Positions 39,742-49,622 are shown, counted from the first letter of the stretch. The stretch is 64,000 nucleotides of DNA from Gordonibacter massiliensis (ex Traore et al. 2017) (GCA_900170005.1 LT827128.1:620001-684000); one strand, 5' to 3'. The notes: a model not told the origin generated them from the letters alone. Numbers and translations are program-made.

Positions 39742-41634
39742 GTGAAAACAACCTGCATTCGTCAACTCCGCGCTGCGGCATGCGTGCTGACGGCTTTCGC
39801 ATTGGCCGCGACGCTTCCTTTGACGTCCGCTTTCGCCGACCCCGTCGACGGCCTTTCGACGAAGGCTCCTTTGGGCGAGGTCGTTCAAACCGAACGCGGA
39901 CCCGTGTTCAGTCTGTACGACACGTCGCTGCTGAACGCCGGGTCGAACATTTCCCGGTACGCTAAACTGCCGGAGAAGTTCGATTTGCGCAATGCGGGTG
40001 GCGCGAGCCTCGCCACCGGCGTGAAGAATCAGAACCCTTACGGTGATTGCTGGGCTTTCGGGGCGCTCTCTTCGCTGGAGTCCGGCCTGATCGTGAGCGG
40101 CCACGCGGCGCCGGACGTCGACCTTTCGGAGCGTCATCTCGTCTGGTATGCGTACAACGGCGCGGACGACAGCGAGGATGCGAGCCTCTGGGCTGGCGGG
40201 GACACGTTCGTCACCGACGGCGATCCGTACAATGTCGGAGGACTCCGATGGAAGTCGGCTCCCACGCTCATGCGCTGGTACGGGGCTGTGGACGAGGCGA
40301 CCGCGCCGCAAAGCAGCGAGCCGGGGATGGGCGCGCCCGACCCCGACGTTCGCACGGAATCCTACCTGCACGTGCAAAACGTCGTTTTCCTGCCCGGGCC
40401 GAACGTCTATGTTCGGAAGGGAGACGGTTCGCTGGACTACCGCCATGACGCCGCTGCCGTCGACGCCGTCAAGGCCTTCCTCATGGACAACGGCGTGCTG
40501 AGCGTGGGCTATTGCGCCGACGACGCGCAAGCCGATCCTACGGGATGGTCGTCTGTCTACTGGAACCACGAAACGAACGCCTATTGCTATACCGAAACGG
40601 ACGAGGACGCAGCCATACTCGCGAACCACGAGGTTTCCATCGTCGGCTGGGACGATACGTTCTCCAAGGAAGAGTTCTCCACGCCGCCTGTGGGCGATGG
40701 CGCATGGATCATCAAAAACAGCTGGGGGACCGGCTTCGGCGAGGAAGGTTACTTCTACCTTTCCTATTACGACACGTCGTTCAGCCAGCCGACGTTCTTC
40801 GAGGCGGAGGACGCCGACTACCGCGGAGTCGAGACCGACCACGTCTACGACGGCATCTACCAGTACGACGGCGCGGGCTTCGGCGACGTTGCGTACGACA
40901 GCGATACCCCGATGTGGTTCGCCAACGTATTCACGGCGCGCGATTACGAGACGGTTCGGGCGGTGGGCGCCATCGTCAGCGTGGCGGGCAGCCAGGTGGA
41001 TATCGCGGTGTACAAGAACCCTGCCGGCGCCTCGCTCACCGGTCGACTCGATCCGTGCAGCGGCGAGCAGATGTGGAGCATGTCGGAAACCCTCGGGAAC
41101 GCGGGCCACTTCACGTTCGACCTCGGCGAGGACGCTTTCGAGGTGGCCCCGGGCGACACGTTCAGCGTGGTGTCCTCAATCCGCTATCCGGACGGGAAGT
41201 ACCAGCTGTCGGCCGAAATCGAGGACGAGGGCATTGGAAGCGTCGATCTGGCATGCGACCCGGGGCAGAGCTTCTACGCCGACGCCGTGACGGGCGGGAA
41301 GGATTACTGGTACGATCTGGCTTTGGACGACATGGACGGCGAAGGCGAGGGCGTGAGCGCGGGCAACGCCGTTCTGAAGGCGTACACGACCGCGAGCTCG
41401 GCTCCGATCGACCCGATCCCCGACCCCGGTCCCCAGCCCGACCCCGGCGATCCCGGCCTCCAACCGCTTCCCGACGCCGACGCGACGCAAGTGGGCATGC
41501 CGCAAGCGAAGCGCACGGCGCTCGCCCCGACCGGGGACTCCGCCGTCGTGCCGTTGGCCGTGGCGGGCGCGCTCGCAGCGGTCGCCACGGCGGGCCTTGC
41601 TGCGGGGACGAGGCGCTCGCGGCGCTCTCGATAG
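39742..41634 (+). CDS. Secreted papain-family (C1A) protease with LAPTG wall-anchor signal
   Basis: 630 residues. A signal peptide (AACVLTAFALAATLPLTSAFA, cleaved about residue 32) precedes a C1A catalytic domain: Gln/Cys in VKNQNPYGDCWAFGALSS, His in ILANHEVSIVGWDD, Asn in IIKNSWGTGFGEEGYFYLSY. A lectin-like beta domain follows (about 370-540), then a Pro/Asp-rich spacer and the C-terminal LAPTGD with hydrophobic helix and RRSRRSR. LAxTG is the preferred signal of class E sortases in high-GC Gram-positives. The GTG start at 39742 has AGGGGGA upstream. No sortase gene is in the window. Confidence 0.9.
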   Translation: MKTTCIRQLRAAACVLTAFALAATLPLTSAFADPVDGLSTKAPLGEVVQTERGPVFSLYDTSLLNAGSNISRYAKLPEKFDLRNAGGASLATGVKNQNPYGDCWAFGALSSLESGLIVSGHAAPDVDLSERHLVWYAYNGADDSEDASLWAGGDTFVTDGDPYNVGGLRWKSAPTLMRWYGAVDEATAPQSSEPGMGAPDPDVRTESYLHVQNVVFLPGPNVYVRKGDGSLDYRHDAAAVDAVKAFLMDNGVLSVGYCADDAQADPTGWSSVYWNHETNAYCYTETDEDAAILANHEVSIVGWDDTFSKEEFSTPPVGDGAWIIKNSWGTGFGEEGYFYLSYYDTSFSQPTFFEAEDADYRGVETDHVYDGIYQYDGAGFGDVAYDSDTPMWFANVFTARDYETVRAVGAIVSVAGSQVDIAVYKNPAGASLTGRLDPCSGEQMWSMSETLGNAGHFTFDLGEDAFEVAPGDTFSVVSSIRYPDGKYQLSAEIEDEGIGSVDLACDPGQSFYADAVTGGKDYWYDLALDDMDGEGEGVSAGNAVLKAYTTASSAPIDPIPDPGPQPDPGDPGLQPLPDADATQVGMPQAKRTALAPTGDSAVVPLAVAGALAAVATAGLAAGTRRSRRSR

Positions 41635-41670
41635 AAGCCCGCGCCTCGAGCGCCGGGACGCCGGATGCCC

Positions 41671-42333
41671 CTACGCCTTCCCGCAGCTGGGGCAGAGGTC
41701 GCAGACGAAGCACTCGGCGCACTTCGGCTTGCGGGCGATGCACGTTTCGCGACCGAACAGCACCCATTGGTGGTTGATGGGCCCCCAGCACTCGCGCGGG
41801 TACAGCTTGAGCAGCGCGTCCTCGGTCTTCGCCGGCGTGTCGGCGGAGGGGCCCGCGAACTTCAGGCGATGCGCGATGCGGAACACGTGCGTGTCCACCG
41901 CGATTCCCTCCACGATGCCGAACGCTTCGTTCAGCACGACGTTCGCCGTCTTGCGGCCCACGCCGGGCAGCTTCTGCAGCTCGTCCATGTCGCGCGGGAT
42001 CTCGCCGCCGTACTCGCTCACCACGATGCGGGCGCACTTGATGATGTTGGCGGCCTTCGTGTGGTAGAAGCCGATGGTGCGGATGATGTCCTCCACGTCA
42101 CGTACGTCGGCGGCCGCGAGGTCGGCCGGCGTGGGGTAGCGCTCCCAGAGGGCTGGCGTCACCTTGTTCACGCCCTTGTCGGTGGTCTGCGCAGAAAGCA
42201 ACACGGCGATGGTCAGTCGGAACGGGTCGCCCCAATAGTGCAGCGCGCATTCGGCGGCAGGGTAGTGCTCGTTCATGCGCTCGGCCACCGCAAGCGCGCG
42301 CTCGCGCTTGGCCTTCATCGTCTCTCGCGGCAT
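41671..42333 (-). CDS. nth: Endonuclease III
   Basis: 220 residues of the HhH-GPD family. The helix-hairpin-helix LQKLPGVGRKTANVVL contains the catalytic Lys, and IAVDTHVFRIAHRL the catalytic Asp. The C-terminal [4Fe-4S] site uses the Cys series CIARKPKCAECFVCDLC. It removes oxidised pyrimidines and cleaves abasic sites. AAGGAGG precedes ATG 42333. It begins 9 nt downstream of the Fic gene on the same strand, so they may share a transcript. Confidence 0.95.
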   Translation of the reverse strand: MPRETMKAKRERALAVAERMNEHYPAAECALHYWGDPFRLTIAVLLSAQTTDKGVNKVTPALWERYPTPADLAAADVRDVEDIIRTIGFYHTKAANIIKCARIVVSEYGGEIPRDMDELQKLPGVGRKTANVVLNEAFGIVEGIAVDTHVFRIAHRLKFAGPSADTPAKTEDALLKLYPRECWGPINHQWVLFGRETCIARKPKCAECFVCDLCPSCGKA

Positions 42334-42342
42334 GGGGCCTCC

Positions 42343-43083
42343 TTAGTTTAGATTCGATCGGTGCAGGTCGTCGATGAGCCGGGCAACCCCGCGCTGCCGC
42401 ATCTTTTCGTCGAAGCGGCGCTGGCAATCGGCCAGGGTTTGTTCGAGGTAGGTGAGGTTGCCGGTTGTCTGCGCGACTTCGAGCCAGGCTTTGTACGGTT
42501 TTTCGAACTCCTCGTCGACGACGATGAGGTCGACGTCCGACTCGACGCATTGCTTGAGCATGAGGAATCTTCCGATGCGGCCGTTGCCGTTTTGAAACGG
42601 GTGCAGATGCTCGAAACGGGAATGGAACGCGACGATGTCGTGGAACGTCATGCTTCCCGGTGTGTTGGCGCTCAAAAGTTCGGGCATTGCCGTGGGGATA
42701 TCCGAGGGCAGGGCCAGCTGCACGGATGAGCCGCTTATTCTGTTCGCTATGTGCTTGTAATGCCCCGAAAAACCGTTCGCTTCCTCGGTGGTGCCCCTGA
42801 ACAGGCGCTCGTTCATGTCGAACAGCAGGCGGCGGTCGATAGGTTCTCCCAAGGTGTCGATAGTGTAGTCGAACACGTCCACGGAGTTTTTCGTCTCCAT
42901 GACGTCGTCGAGGGAGTGGCTGCCTTCGACGATGCCGTGTTCGACCAGCTTGACCAACTCGTCCTCGCTGAACGTCGAGCCTTCCAGCTTGTTGGAGTGG
43001 AACAGGAACTCCGGCTTGATGTCGTTGTAGGCGGAGTTCGGCGTCTTCTTCAACACTTTGAACTCCGAAACGCTGATCTTCAT
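42343..43083 (-). CDS. Fic-domain protein with N-terminal inhibitory motif
   Basis: 246 residues. The Fic motif is intact: HLHPFQNGNGRIGRFL (HPFxxGNGRxxR), which supports AMPylation or related nucleotide transfer. Near the N-terminus HSNKLEGST contains S-x3-E-G, the (S/T)xxxE(G/N) inhibitory helix, placing it with self-inhibited class II Fic proteins that need no separate antitoxin. ATG 43083 puts this helix at about residue 30. An extended -10 (TGGTATAAT) lies upstream. The target is unknown. Confidence 0.92.
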   Translation of the reverse strand: MKISVSEFKVLKKTPNSAYNDIKPEFLFHSNKLEGSTFSEDELVKLVEHGIVEGSHSLDDVMETKNSVDVFDYTIDTLGEPIDRRLLFDMNERLFRGTTEEANGFSGHYKHIANRISGSSVQLALPSDIPTAMPELLSANTPGSMTFHDIVAFHSRFEHLHPFQNGNGRIGRFLMLKQCVESDVDLIVVDEEFEKPYKAWLEVAQTTGNLTYLEQTLADCQRRFDEKMRQRGVARLIDDLHRSNLN

Positions 43084-43131
43084 AGCGGACTCCCTCGTGC
43101 GCGTGCTCGGTTGCGTTGCGATTTGCGAGGG

Positions 43132-43140
43132 ATTATACCA
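43132..43140 (-). promoter_or_regulatory. Extended -10 promoter of the Fic gene
   Basis: TGGTATAAT on the minus strand (43140-43132), a TGn extended -10. There is no clear -35. Start expected near 43125, about 42 nt before the ATG. Confidence 0.65.
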
Positions 43141-43277
43141 TTGGCCCATGAAGTTTCGGGGCCGTTTGGACGTTGGCCATCGTTCGCCGCCGCGGACGAA
43201 CGGGCGGCCGTCCCGCATATTTTCGAGAGAAAACGTTCCCTGCTCGTGTCAGCGCGGCCGTCGGGCGGCTGCGCGCC

Positions 43278-44552
43278 TTACCCCCGCATGGGCTTCGCGT
43301 GCTTCTTGCGGAAGCCGAGGGCGGCCAGCACGAAGAACAGCACGATGAAGCCCCATACCATGGCCAGGTCGAAGCCCACGTCGGCCAGCCCCGCGCCGCG
43401 CAGCATGACGGCGCGCAGGGCGTCCACGCCGTAGGTGACGGGGAAGCACTGGCCGAGCGCCTGCAGCCAGCCGGGTGCGCCCGACAGGTCGAACAGGCCC
43501 GAGAGCAGGATCTGCGGCACCACGAACAGCAGCATGAGCTGGATCACCTGGAACGCCGTGGAGGCCAGGCCCGACACCAGCAGGCCGAGCGTCACCGAGG
43601 CGATGGCCATGGACACGGCGGCGAACACCACGAGCGCCAGGTTCCCCTCGTTGGGAAAGCCGATGAACCCGAGCGCCACCACGAGGATGACGGCCGTCTG
43701 CACGAGCGAGAGCGCGCCGAAGCCGATGGCGTAGCCGCCCAGTATCTCCGCCGGCTTGATGGGCGTAGCCAAAAAGCGCGTCATGGTGCCGGCGCTGCGC
43801 TCGTTCACCAGCGACATGCCGCTCGTGATGAACGTGAACGCGAACAGGAAGATGGCGATGAACACCGGGCCGTAGAAGTCGAACATCTTCCAGTCCTCGT
43901 TGCCGTGGAGGTACTCCACCTCCACGTCCTGCACGGGCATATAGGACGCCGGGTCGATAGAGAGGTCTTCGACGGACAGGGCGCCGTCGGACGAGGCGTC
44001 CAGGGCGTCCTGCAGCGACGAGGGGAGGCTCGCCTTCGCGGCATCGGGCAGCGCGAGCATGATCTGCTCGATGGACGCCTTCATCTCCTCCTGGGCGGCC
44101 TTCGCGTCTTCTTGCGCCTGCTCGATCTCGGCCTTCTTGTCGGCTATGTCGGCCTCCATGCGCTCGGAGGCGTCCTTTTGCAGGTCGTTCAGCGCGGCGG
44201 ACACCACGGCCACGGCCGCCTGCGTCTTGGTGGAGTCGCTGCCCTCGGCCCATACCTCCAGCGTGGAATCGTCGGCCATGCGCAGCACGGCCGCCACCTC
44301 GTTGTTGCGCAGCAGGTCCTCCGCCTCCTGCTCGGACACGTCGCTCACGCGCGCGTCCTGCTGCTCGAGGGCGGTTTGGAAGTCGGCCGGCAGGTTCACC
44401 GTGGCCAGGCGCGGCCCGTAGGCGTCGGCGCCCAGCAGCACGGAAAGCAGCCACAACACCACGATGGGCGCCACGAACAGAAGCGCCAGCGTGCGCTTGT
44501 CGTGCGCGAACTGGGACAGGATGCGCCTCGATACTGCGAGCGTCCTACGCAT
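43278..44552 (-). CDS. ABC-2 type exporter permease
   Basis: 424 residues. One N-terminal span (TLALLFVAPIVVLWLLSVLL), a large extracellular segment with a coiled coil (about 125-165, rich in Glu/Lys/Ala: ADIADKKAEIEQAQEDAKAAQEEM), then five C-terminal spans including MSLVNERSAGTMTRFLATPIKP. The layout is that of YhgE/Pip-like and ABC2_membrane_3 exporters. It overlaps the ATPase gene by 8 nt. Confidence 0.9.
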   Translation of the reverse strand: MRRTLAVSRRILSQFAHDKRTLALLFVAPIVVLWLLSVLLGADAYGPRLATVNLPADFQTALEQQDARVSDVSEQEAEDLLRNNEVAAVLRMADDSTLEVWAEGSDSTKTQAAVAVVSAALNDLQKDASERMEADIADKKAEIEQAQEDAKAAQEEMKASIEQIMLALPDAAKASLPSSLQDALDASSDGALSVEDLSIDPASYMPVQDVEVEYLHGNEDWKMFDFYGPVFIAIFLFAFTFITSGMSLVNERSAGTMTRFLATPIKPAEILGGYAIGFGALSLVQTAVILVVALGFIGFPNEGNLALVVFAAVSMAIASVTLGLLVSGLASTAFQVIQLMLLFVVPQILLSGLFDLSGAPGWLQALGQCFPVTYGVDALRAVMLRGAGLADVGFDLAMVWGFIVLFFVLAALGFRKKHAKPMRG

Positions 44553-45324
44553 GGCGCGCCTCCTCTCCCTCCGCGTCGTCCTCCAAGGCGAGGAAGGCGT
44601 CCTCGAGGTTGTCCGTTTTCGTGCGCTCCATGATGGCGGCTGGGGAGCCGGTGGCGATGACGCGGCCGCCGTGCAGCATGGCGATGGAGTCGCAGCGGGC
44701 GGCCTCGTCCATGACGTGCGTGGTGACGAGCAGGGTGGCGCCGCCTGCGGCCAGCTGGTCGAACCTCTCCCAGATGCGGCGGCGGTGGTCGGGGTCCAGG
44801 CCCACGGTGGGCTCGTCCAGCACCAGCAGGTCGGGCTCGTGCAGCATGGCCACGGCCAGCGACAGGCGCCGCTTCATGCCGCCGGAGAACGCGCCCACCA
44901 GCTTGCGGCGATCCTGCTCCAAGCGCGAGAAGGCGAGCATCTCGTCGATGCGGCGCTTGAGCGCGTCGCCCGCCAGGCCGTTCATGGTGCCGAAGAAGCG
45001 CAGGTTCTCCTCGGCGGTGACGTCGTCGTAGAGCGCCTCGTCCTGCGGCATGAAGCCGATGCGCGGGCGCGCCGCAGGGTAGGGCGCGAGCTCGCCCATG
45101 ACGCGCACCTCGCCGGACACGGGCACGGTTACGCCCATGACCAGGTTCACCATGGTGGTCTTGCCGCAGCCCGACGGCCCCAGAAGGCACAGGATGCTCC
45201 CGCGCGGCACCGCGAGGTCCACGTGGTCGAGCACGACGCGCCGCTCGTCGGCGAGGGGCGTCTTGCGGCCGAAGCTCTGCACAACGTCCTTGAATTCGAT
45301 CATCGGCGCGGCTGGTGCGTCCAC
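44545..45324 (-). CDS. ABC-2 exporter ATP-binding protein
   Basis: 259 residues: Walker A GPSGCGKTT (about 48), signature FSGGMKRRLSL (about 150), Walker B LLVLDEPTVGLDPDH and His switch TTHVMDEA. I choose GTG 45324 (AAGGAGG 6 nt upstream) rather than ATG 45303, which would lose the ribosome site. It works with the permease at 43278. The substrate is unknown; such pairs often export drugs or peptides. Confidence 0.92.
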   Translation of the reverse strand: MDAPAAPMIEFKDVVQSFGRKTPLADERRVVLDHVDLAVPRGSILCLLGPSGCGKTTMVNLVMGVTVPVSGEVRVMGELAPYPAARPRIGFMPQDEALYDDVTAEENLRFFGTMNGLAGDALKRRIDEMLAFSRLEQDRRKLVGAFSGGMKRRLSLAVAMLHEPDLLVLDEPTVGLDPDHRRRIWERFDQLAAGGATLLVTTHVMDEAARCDSIAMLHGGRVIATGSPAAIMERTKTDNLEDAFLALEDDAEGEEARHA

Positions 45325-45586
45325 GGCGGCCTCCTTGTTCGCGGGTGCGCTTGCAAGGCGAGCATAAACCAAACAGCGTGTCGGAAGAAATAGACGGATA
45401 TGCCGAAGATGTATAGTTTTGCTGGAGGAGGCTTGCCGCCGGCGAGCTTGGCGCGGTGCCTGATGCGATGCGCATCGAGGGCGCGTTCCGGCATCTGGCT
45501 CTGCGGCCATCAAGCGCAGCTCGGGCGTGCGATTGATGGGGTGGTGTGCCCGACGGTTCGGGGCGCAGTTTTGACGACACCCGGAT

Positions 45587-45749
45587 TGCACGAAAATCAC
45601 CGATGCCCCCCTCTGAAAACTCGTACGCGCGTTTCGCGGTGCTGTTTCTACATTCAAGCACGTGCGTTTTCCCAGCTGACGAGAAGGCGTGCCATTCAAG
45701 TCGGAGGGATGGGGCGGTCTCGAAGGGGGACATCGGTGATTTTCGTGCA
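45587..45749. mobile_element. MITE-like element, 25-bp terminal inverted repeats
   Basis: Left end 45587-45611 begins TGCACGAAAATCACCGATG; the right end 45725-45749 is its reverse complement with one mismatch in 25. The 163-bp unit has no open reading frame of note, and no target-site duplication was found. It is a candidate non-autonomous element or structured repeat. Confidence 0.6.
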
Positions 45750-45881
45750 GAACTCCTTGGCGAGATGCTCATCGGCTCCTGAAACCCGCCAGCGGGATGC
45801 GGCCGCGGCTGCATCCCGCCGGCGCGCCTGTGGTTTCTCCTTCACGGGGCGTCATCGGACGCCGTGCGAGGCACCTTCGGG

Positions 45882-45962
45882 TGGTAGAATCGACGGCGCC
45901 GTTCGCGTCCGTGTGCGAACGGGGAGCAGAAACCCTGCATGAAGCCGCATTTCGCGGCTTTT
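45882..45962 (+). promoter_or_regulatory. mfd promoter and structured leader
   Basis: Extended -10 TGGTAGAAT (45882-45890). The leader then has GTTCGC/GCGAAC (45901-45920) and AAGCCGC/GCGGCTT (45942-45960) followed by TTTT. The second hairpin resembles an intrinsic terminator and may attenuate mfd or end a short RNA; the tail is brief. Confidence 0.55.
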
Positions 45963-45994
45963 CGTGCTGTTCGCGTACGGAAGAGGACACCGCC

Positions 45995-48900
45995 ATGCTC
46001 ATAGACTCGCTCACCTTCACGCTGGAGAAATCGGGCTGCCTCGACGCATTCTGGGGCAAGCTGGACGCGGGCGAGGACGGCACGCTGGGCGTGGCCTCGT
46101 CGGCGCGGCCCTTCCTGGTGGCGGCACGGTTCGCGCACAAGCCGCAAACGACGCTCGCGGTGGTGGCGGGCGAGGACGCGGCCGTGGCGTTCGCGCGGCA
46201 GGTGGCGGCGTATCTGGGCGACGAGCGCGTCATGCGCTTCCCCGAGCGCACCGACTACCCCTTCGCCCCCAAGCCGAGCGACCCGGCGCAGGTGGCGCGC
46301 CGCATGGAGGCCGTGCACGCGCTGGCGTCGGGGCGCGAATGCGTGGTGGTGGCGAGCGCGCGGGCGCTCGTGCGCATGCTGCCGCCGGCAGGGTCGAACG
46401 TGCACCTGCCGCTCACGTTCGAGGCCGGCCGCGAGCTCGCCGACATAGAGGGCGCCAAGGCGGCGGGCGTGGCCGAGTTCGGCGACGTGGCGCGCGCCCT
46501 CGAGGAGCGCGGCTACCTCAACACCGGCGAGCTGGACGGCCCCGGCACGTTCGCCGTGCGCGGCGGCACCATCGACGTGTTCCCCGGCAATCTGGTGTAT
46601 CCCGTGCGCCTGGATTTCTTCGGCGACGAGCTGGACGAGATCCGCCGCATCGTGCCCACCACGGGGCAGACCATCGCCGCGCTGCCCCGCGCCGACGTGT
46701 ACCCCGTCGTGGAGTTCGCGGCCACGAAGAGCGCCCTCGCCCGCGCGCGCCAGAAGCTCGAGCGCCCCGCCGCCACGAACGCCGCCCTGCGAGACGTGCT
46801 GGAGAAGCTGGACGGCGGCCTGCGCTTCGACGGCGCGGACGTGCTCTTGCCCTACCTGTACAACACCACGTCGACGCTCGGCGACTACGTGCGCCCCGGC
46901 GCGCTCACCGCGCTCGTGGAGCCGCGCTCGCTGTTCGACGACATGGCGCACGCCCACGACGACATCGCGGGGCGGGCGAAGGGAACGGGCCTCGCGCTGC
47001 AAGGCTTGTACGCCGAGCCCGGCGACGTGAGCTTCGGCGACGGCCAGCGGGCCACCTACGTGTCCATCATGCGCGTGGGCGGGCAGATCGACGACGAGCT
47101 GCCCGTGAAGCGCGTGGAGGTGGCGGGGCACCCCGACAAGCTGTACGGACGCTTGCGCTCGCTCGTGGACGGCGACTACACGGTGGTGTTCAGCGCGCCG
47201 AACTTCCGCGCCCGCCAGGACATGAAGCTGGCGTTCGTGGACCAGGGCCTGCCGATTCAGGAGTCGCTGGACGTTGAAGAAGATTGCCATCCTAATGTCC
47301 CAATTGGGGACAGTCCCCAATTGGGACATTTCGAAACGCCCGGTGCCGCCAAGCGCCGCCTACGCCGCGGCGTGGTGAACGTGGTGGACGTGGACATCCC
47401 GCTCGGCATGATCATCCCGAAGGCGAAGCTGGCGCTGGTGAGCGTGTCGGACACGCAGGGCGCCTCCACGGCGCGTCCGAGCCGCCACATCGACATCACC
47501 GAGATCACGTTCCCCTACAAGCCGGGCGACTACGTGGTGCACGCGGCCCACGGCGTGGCGCACTTCAAGGAGCTCGTGCGGCGCGACGTGGACGGCACGG
47601 CGCGCGACTACCTGCTGCTGGAGTACGCCGAGGGCGACAAGCTGTACGTGCCGGTGGAGCAGCTCGACCGCGTGACGCGCTACGTGGGCCCGGAGGGCGC
47701 TTCCCCGCGTCTCACGCGCCTGAACACGGCCGACTGGTCGCGCGCCATGAAGAAGGCGCGCGCGGCCACGAAGAAGCTCGCGTTCGACCTCGTGGACGTG
47801 TACACGCGCCGCGCCACGGTGCAGGGCTACCGCTTCGGGCCCGACACGGCGGCCCAGCGCGAGATGGAGGAGGCGTTCCCCTACCAGGAGACGCCCGACC
47901 AGCTCTCCGCCATCGCCGACGTGAAGGCCGACATGCAGTCCGCCAAGCCCATGGACCGGCTCGTGTGCGGCGACGTGGGCTTCGGCAAGACCGAGGTGGC
48001 CATCCGCGCCGCGTTCAAGGCCACGCAGGACTCCAAGCAGGTCATGGTGCTGTGCCCCACCACCATCCTCGCGCAGCAGCACTACACCAACTTCAAGGAG
48101 CGCTGCGAGCCCTTCGGCGTGCGCGTGGAGGTGCTCTCGCGTTTCCGCACGCCCGCGCAGCAGGCCGAGGCGCTCAAAGGCTTCCAAGAAGGCGACGTGG
48201 ACATCCTCGTGGGCACGCACCGGCTGCTGTCGCGCGACGTGAACCCGCACGATCTGGGGCTCGTCATCATCGACGAGGAGCAGCGCTTCGGCGTGGGTCA
48301 CAAGGAGCAGCTGAAGAACCTGCGCGAGTCCATCGACGTGCTCACGCTGTCGGCCACGCCCATCCCGCGCACCATGCAGATGTCGCTGTCGGGCGTGCGC
48401 GACATGAGCCTCATCCTCACGCCGCCCGACGAGCGCCGCCCCGTGGAGGTGCACGTGGGCGAGTGGGACCCCGACCTGGTGAGCGCCGCCATCCGGCGCG
48501 AGCTCGCGCGCGGCGGGCAGGTGTACTACGTGTCCAATCGCGTGCGCACCATGGAGGAGGCCGTGGGCCGCGTGGCGGCGGCCGCCGGCGAGGCGCGCGT
48601 GGGCGTGGCGCACGGCCAGATGTCGAAGGAGGAGCTCGAGCGCGTGATGGAGGACTTCTCCGCCGGCGAGCTGGACGTGCTGGTGGCCACCACCATCATC
48701 GAGAGCGGCATCGACAACCCGCACACCAACACGCTCATCATCGAGGACTCCCAGCGCTACGGCCTGGCGCAGATGTACCAGTTGAAGGGCCGCGTGGGCC
48801 GTTCGTCCACGCAGGCCTACGCCTACTTCATGTTCCCCGAGCACGTGAGCCTGACCGAGGAGGCGCAGGCGCGCCTCACCGCGCTCGACGAGCACACCGA

Positions 48901-49519
48901 TCTGGGCAGCGGCATGCGCATCGCCATGCGCGACCTGGAGATTCGCGGCGCGGGCAGCCTCATGGGCGCCGAGCAGTCGGGCAACATGTCGGCCGTGGGC
49001 TTCGACCTGTTCGCGCAGATGCTGTCGCAGGCGGTCAGCGCCACGCGCGAGGGCGACCTCAAGGCCATGGACCAGCTGCCGCCCGCGCTCTCGGACATCA
49101 CGGTGAACGTGCCGGGCCACACCTACCTGCCCGAGGACTACGTGCCCGACGCCGACGAGCGCGTGCTGTGGTACCGCAAGATCGCGTCGGTCGCGACGGA
49201 GCAGGCCGTGGAGGACGTGGCCGCCGATCTGGCGGGCAAGCGTCCCGACATGCCGCAGGCCGCGAAGAACCTGCTGGAGCGCGCCCGCATCAAGGCGTTC
49301 GCGAACGAGCGCCACATCAAGACGGTGTCGGTGACGGGCGGCCGTTTGGTGGTGGAGCCCATCGACGTGCCGCGTGACAAGATGACGGGCCTGCGCCGCT
49401 CGGGCGGCCGCTACCTGGCCGACAAGCGCAAGCTGCAGCTGCCGCTGCGCCACTTCAAGCTGGACGAGGACGACAACCTGCTCGCGCCCGTGTTCGCGTT
49501 CTTGAAGGAGCTGGCATGA
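45995..49519 (+). CDS. mfd: Transcription-repair coupling factor Mfd
   Basis: 1174 residues. Domains in order: UvrB-like N-terminal region (about 1-350, [14 protein letters not shown]), a variable linker, RNAP-interacting domain ([16 protein letters not shown], about 505), RecG-like helicase with Walker [10 protein letters not shown] (about 655), [17 protein letters not shown] and motif VI (QLKGRVGRS), and the TRCF C-terminal domain. It removes stalled RNA polymerase and recruits UvrA. Residues about 434-445 ([12 protein letters not shown]) are encoded by a 37-bp palindrome inserted in frame in the linker. The stop overlaps the downstream ATGA. Confidence 0.96.
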   Translation: MLIDSLTFTLEKSGCLDAFWGKLDAGEDGTLGVASSARPFLVAARFAHKPQTTLAVVAGEDAAVAFARQVAAYLGDERVMRFPERTDYPFAPKPSDPAQVARRMEAVHALASGRECVVVASARALVRMLPPAGSNVHLPLTFEAGRELADIEGAKAAGVAEFGDVARALEERGYLNTGELDGPGTFAVRGGTIDVFPGNLVYPVRLDFFGDELDEIRRIVPTTGQTIAALPRADVYPVVEFAATKSALARARQKLERPAATNAALRDVLEKLDGGLRFDGADVLLPYLYNTTSTLGDYVRPGALTALVEPRSLFDDMAHAHDDIAGRAKGTGLALQGLYAEPGDVSFGDGQRATYVSIMRVGGQIDDELPVKRVEVAGHPDKLYGRLRSLVDGDYTVVFSAPNFRARQDMKLAFVDQGLPIQESLDVEEDCHPNVPIGDSPQLGHFETPGAAKRRLRRGVVNVVDVDIPLGMIIPKAKLALVSVSDTQGASTARPSRHIDITEITFPYKPGDYVVHAAHGVAHFKELVRRDVDGTARDYLLLEYAEGDKLYVPVEQLDRVTRYVGPEGASPRLTRLNTADWSRAMKKARAATKKLAFDLVDVYTRRATVQGYRFGPDTAAQREMEEAFPYQETPDQLSAIADVKADMQSAKPMDRLVCGDVGFGKTEVAIRAAFKATQDSKQVMVLCPTTILAQQHYTNFKERCEPFGVRVEVLSRFRTPAQQAEALKGFQEGDVDILVGTHRLLSRDVNPHDLGLVIIDEEQRFGVGHKEQLKNLRESIDVLTLSATPIPRTMQMSLSGVRDMSLILTPPDERRPVEVHVGEWDPDLVSAAIRRELARGGQVYYVSNRVRTMEEAVGRVAAAAGEARVGVAHGQMSKEELERVMEDFSAGELDVLVATTIIESGIDNPHTNTLIIEDSQRYGLAQMYQLKGRVGRSSTQAYAYFMFPEHVSLTEEAQARLTALDEHTDLGSGMRIAMRDLEIRGAGSLMGAEQSGNMSAVGFDLFAQMLSQAVSATREGDLKAMDQLPPALSDITVNVPGHTYLPEDYVPDADERVLWYRKIASVATEQAVEDVAADLAGKRPDMPQAAKNLLERARIKAFANERHIKTVSVTGGRLVVEPIDVPRDKMTGLRRSGGRYLADKRKLQLPLRHFKLDEDDNLLAPVFAFLKELA
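47294..47330. repeat. 37-bp near-perfect palindrome inside mfd
   Basis: Arms AATGTCCCAATTGGGGAC (47294-47311) and GTCCCCAATTGGGACATT (47313-47330) around a single A. It is translated in frame as part of Mfd between the UvrB-like region and the RNAP-interacting domain. It resembles intergenic REP-type palindromes, so it is probably an inserted mobile palindrome that kept the frame open. Confidence 0.85.
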
Positions 49520-49527
49520 GCGTGCGT
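49504..49527. repeat. 24-bp direct repeat, left copy (mfd end)
   Basis: Identical over 24 bp to 50856-50879. It spans the last codons of mfd (KELA and stop) and the following ATGAGCGTGCGT. Bases on either side differ between the copies. Confidence 0.9.
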
Positions 49528-49566
49528 CATCCTGAGCGGAGCGCCGTAGGCGCGGAGTCGAAGGAT
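49526..49566 (+). repeat. Dispersed repeat GTCATCCTGAGCGG..., copy C
   Basis: Begins directly at the end of the left direct repeat: GTCATCCTGAGCGGAGCG, a short stem, then GGAGTCGAAGGATC. Same family as copies at 2921, 3004 and 62211. Confidence 0.8.
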
Positions 49567-49622
49567 CTCGCACAGCGCCGGCCGGCGGCTCAGCCCGAAT
49601 CGTTGAATCGCGGGGCGCTGCA

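Larger units (their letters stand above)
45325..45994. other. Non-coding region with a MITE-like element and the mfd leader
   Basis: About 670 bases with no convincing gene. Contains the inverted-repeat element at 45587-45749 and the mfd promoter and leader (45882-45994). Short open frames here overlap the inverted-repeat element and match no known domain. Confidence 0.6.

Noticed and set aside
45546-45782. Small protein gene inside the inverted-repeat element
   Set aside because: Open frames on both strands are created by the inverted repeat; no ribosome site or domain.
47360-49573. A 737-codon minus-strand open frame over mfd
   Set aside because: Same reasoning: shadow of a well-conserved gene, His/Leu/Val-rich, no domain.
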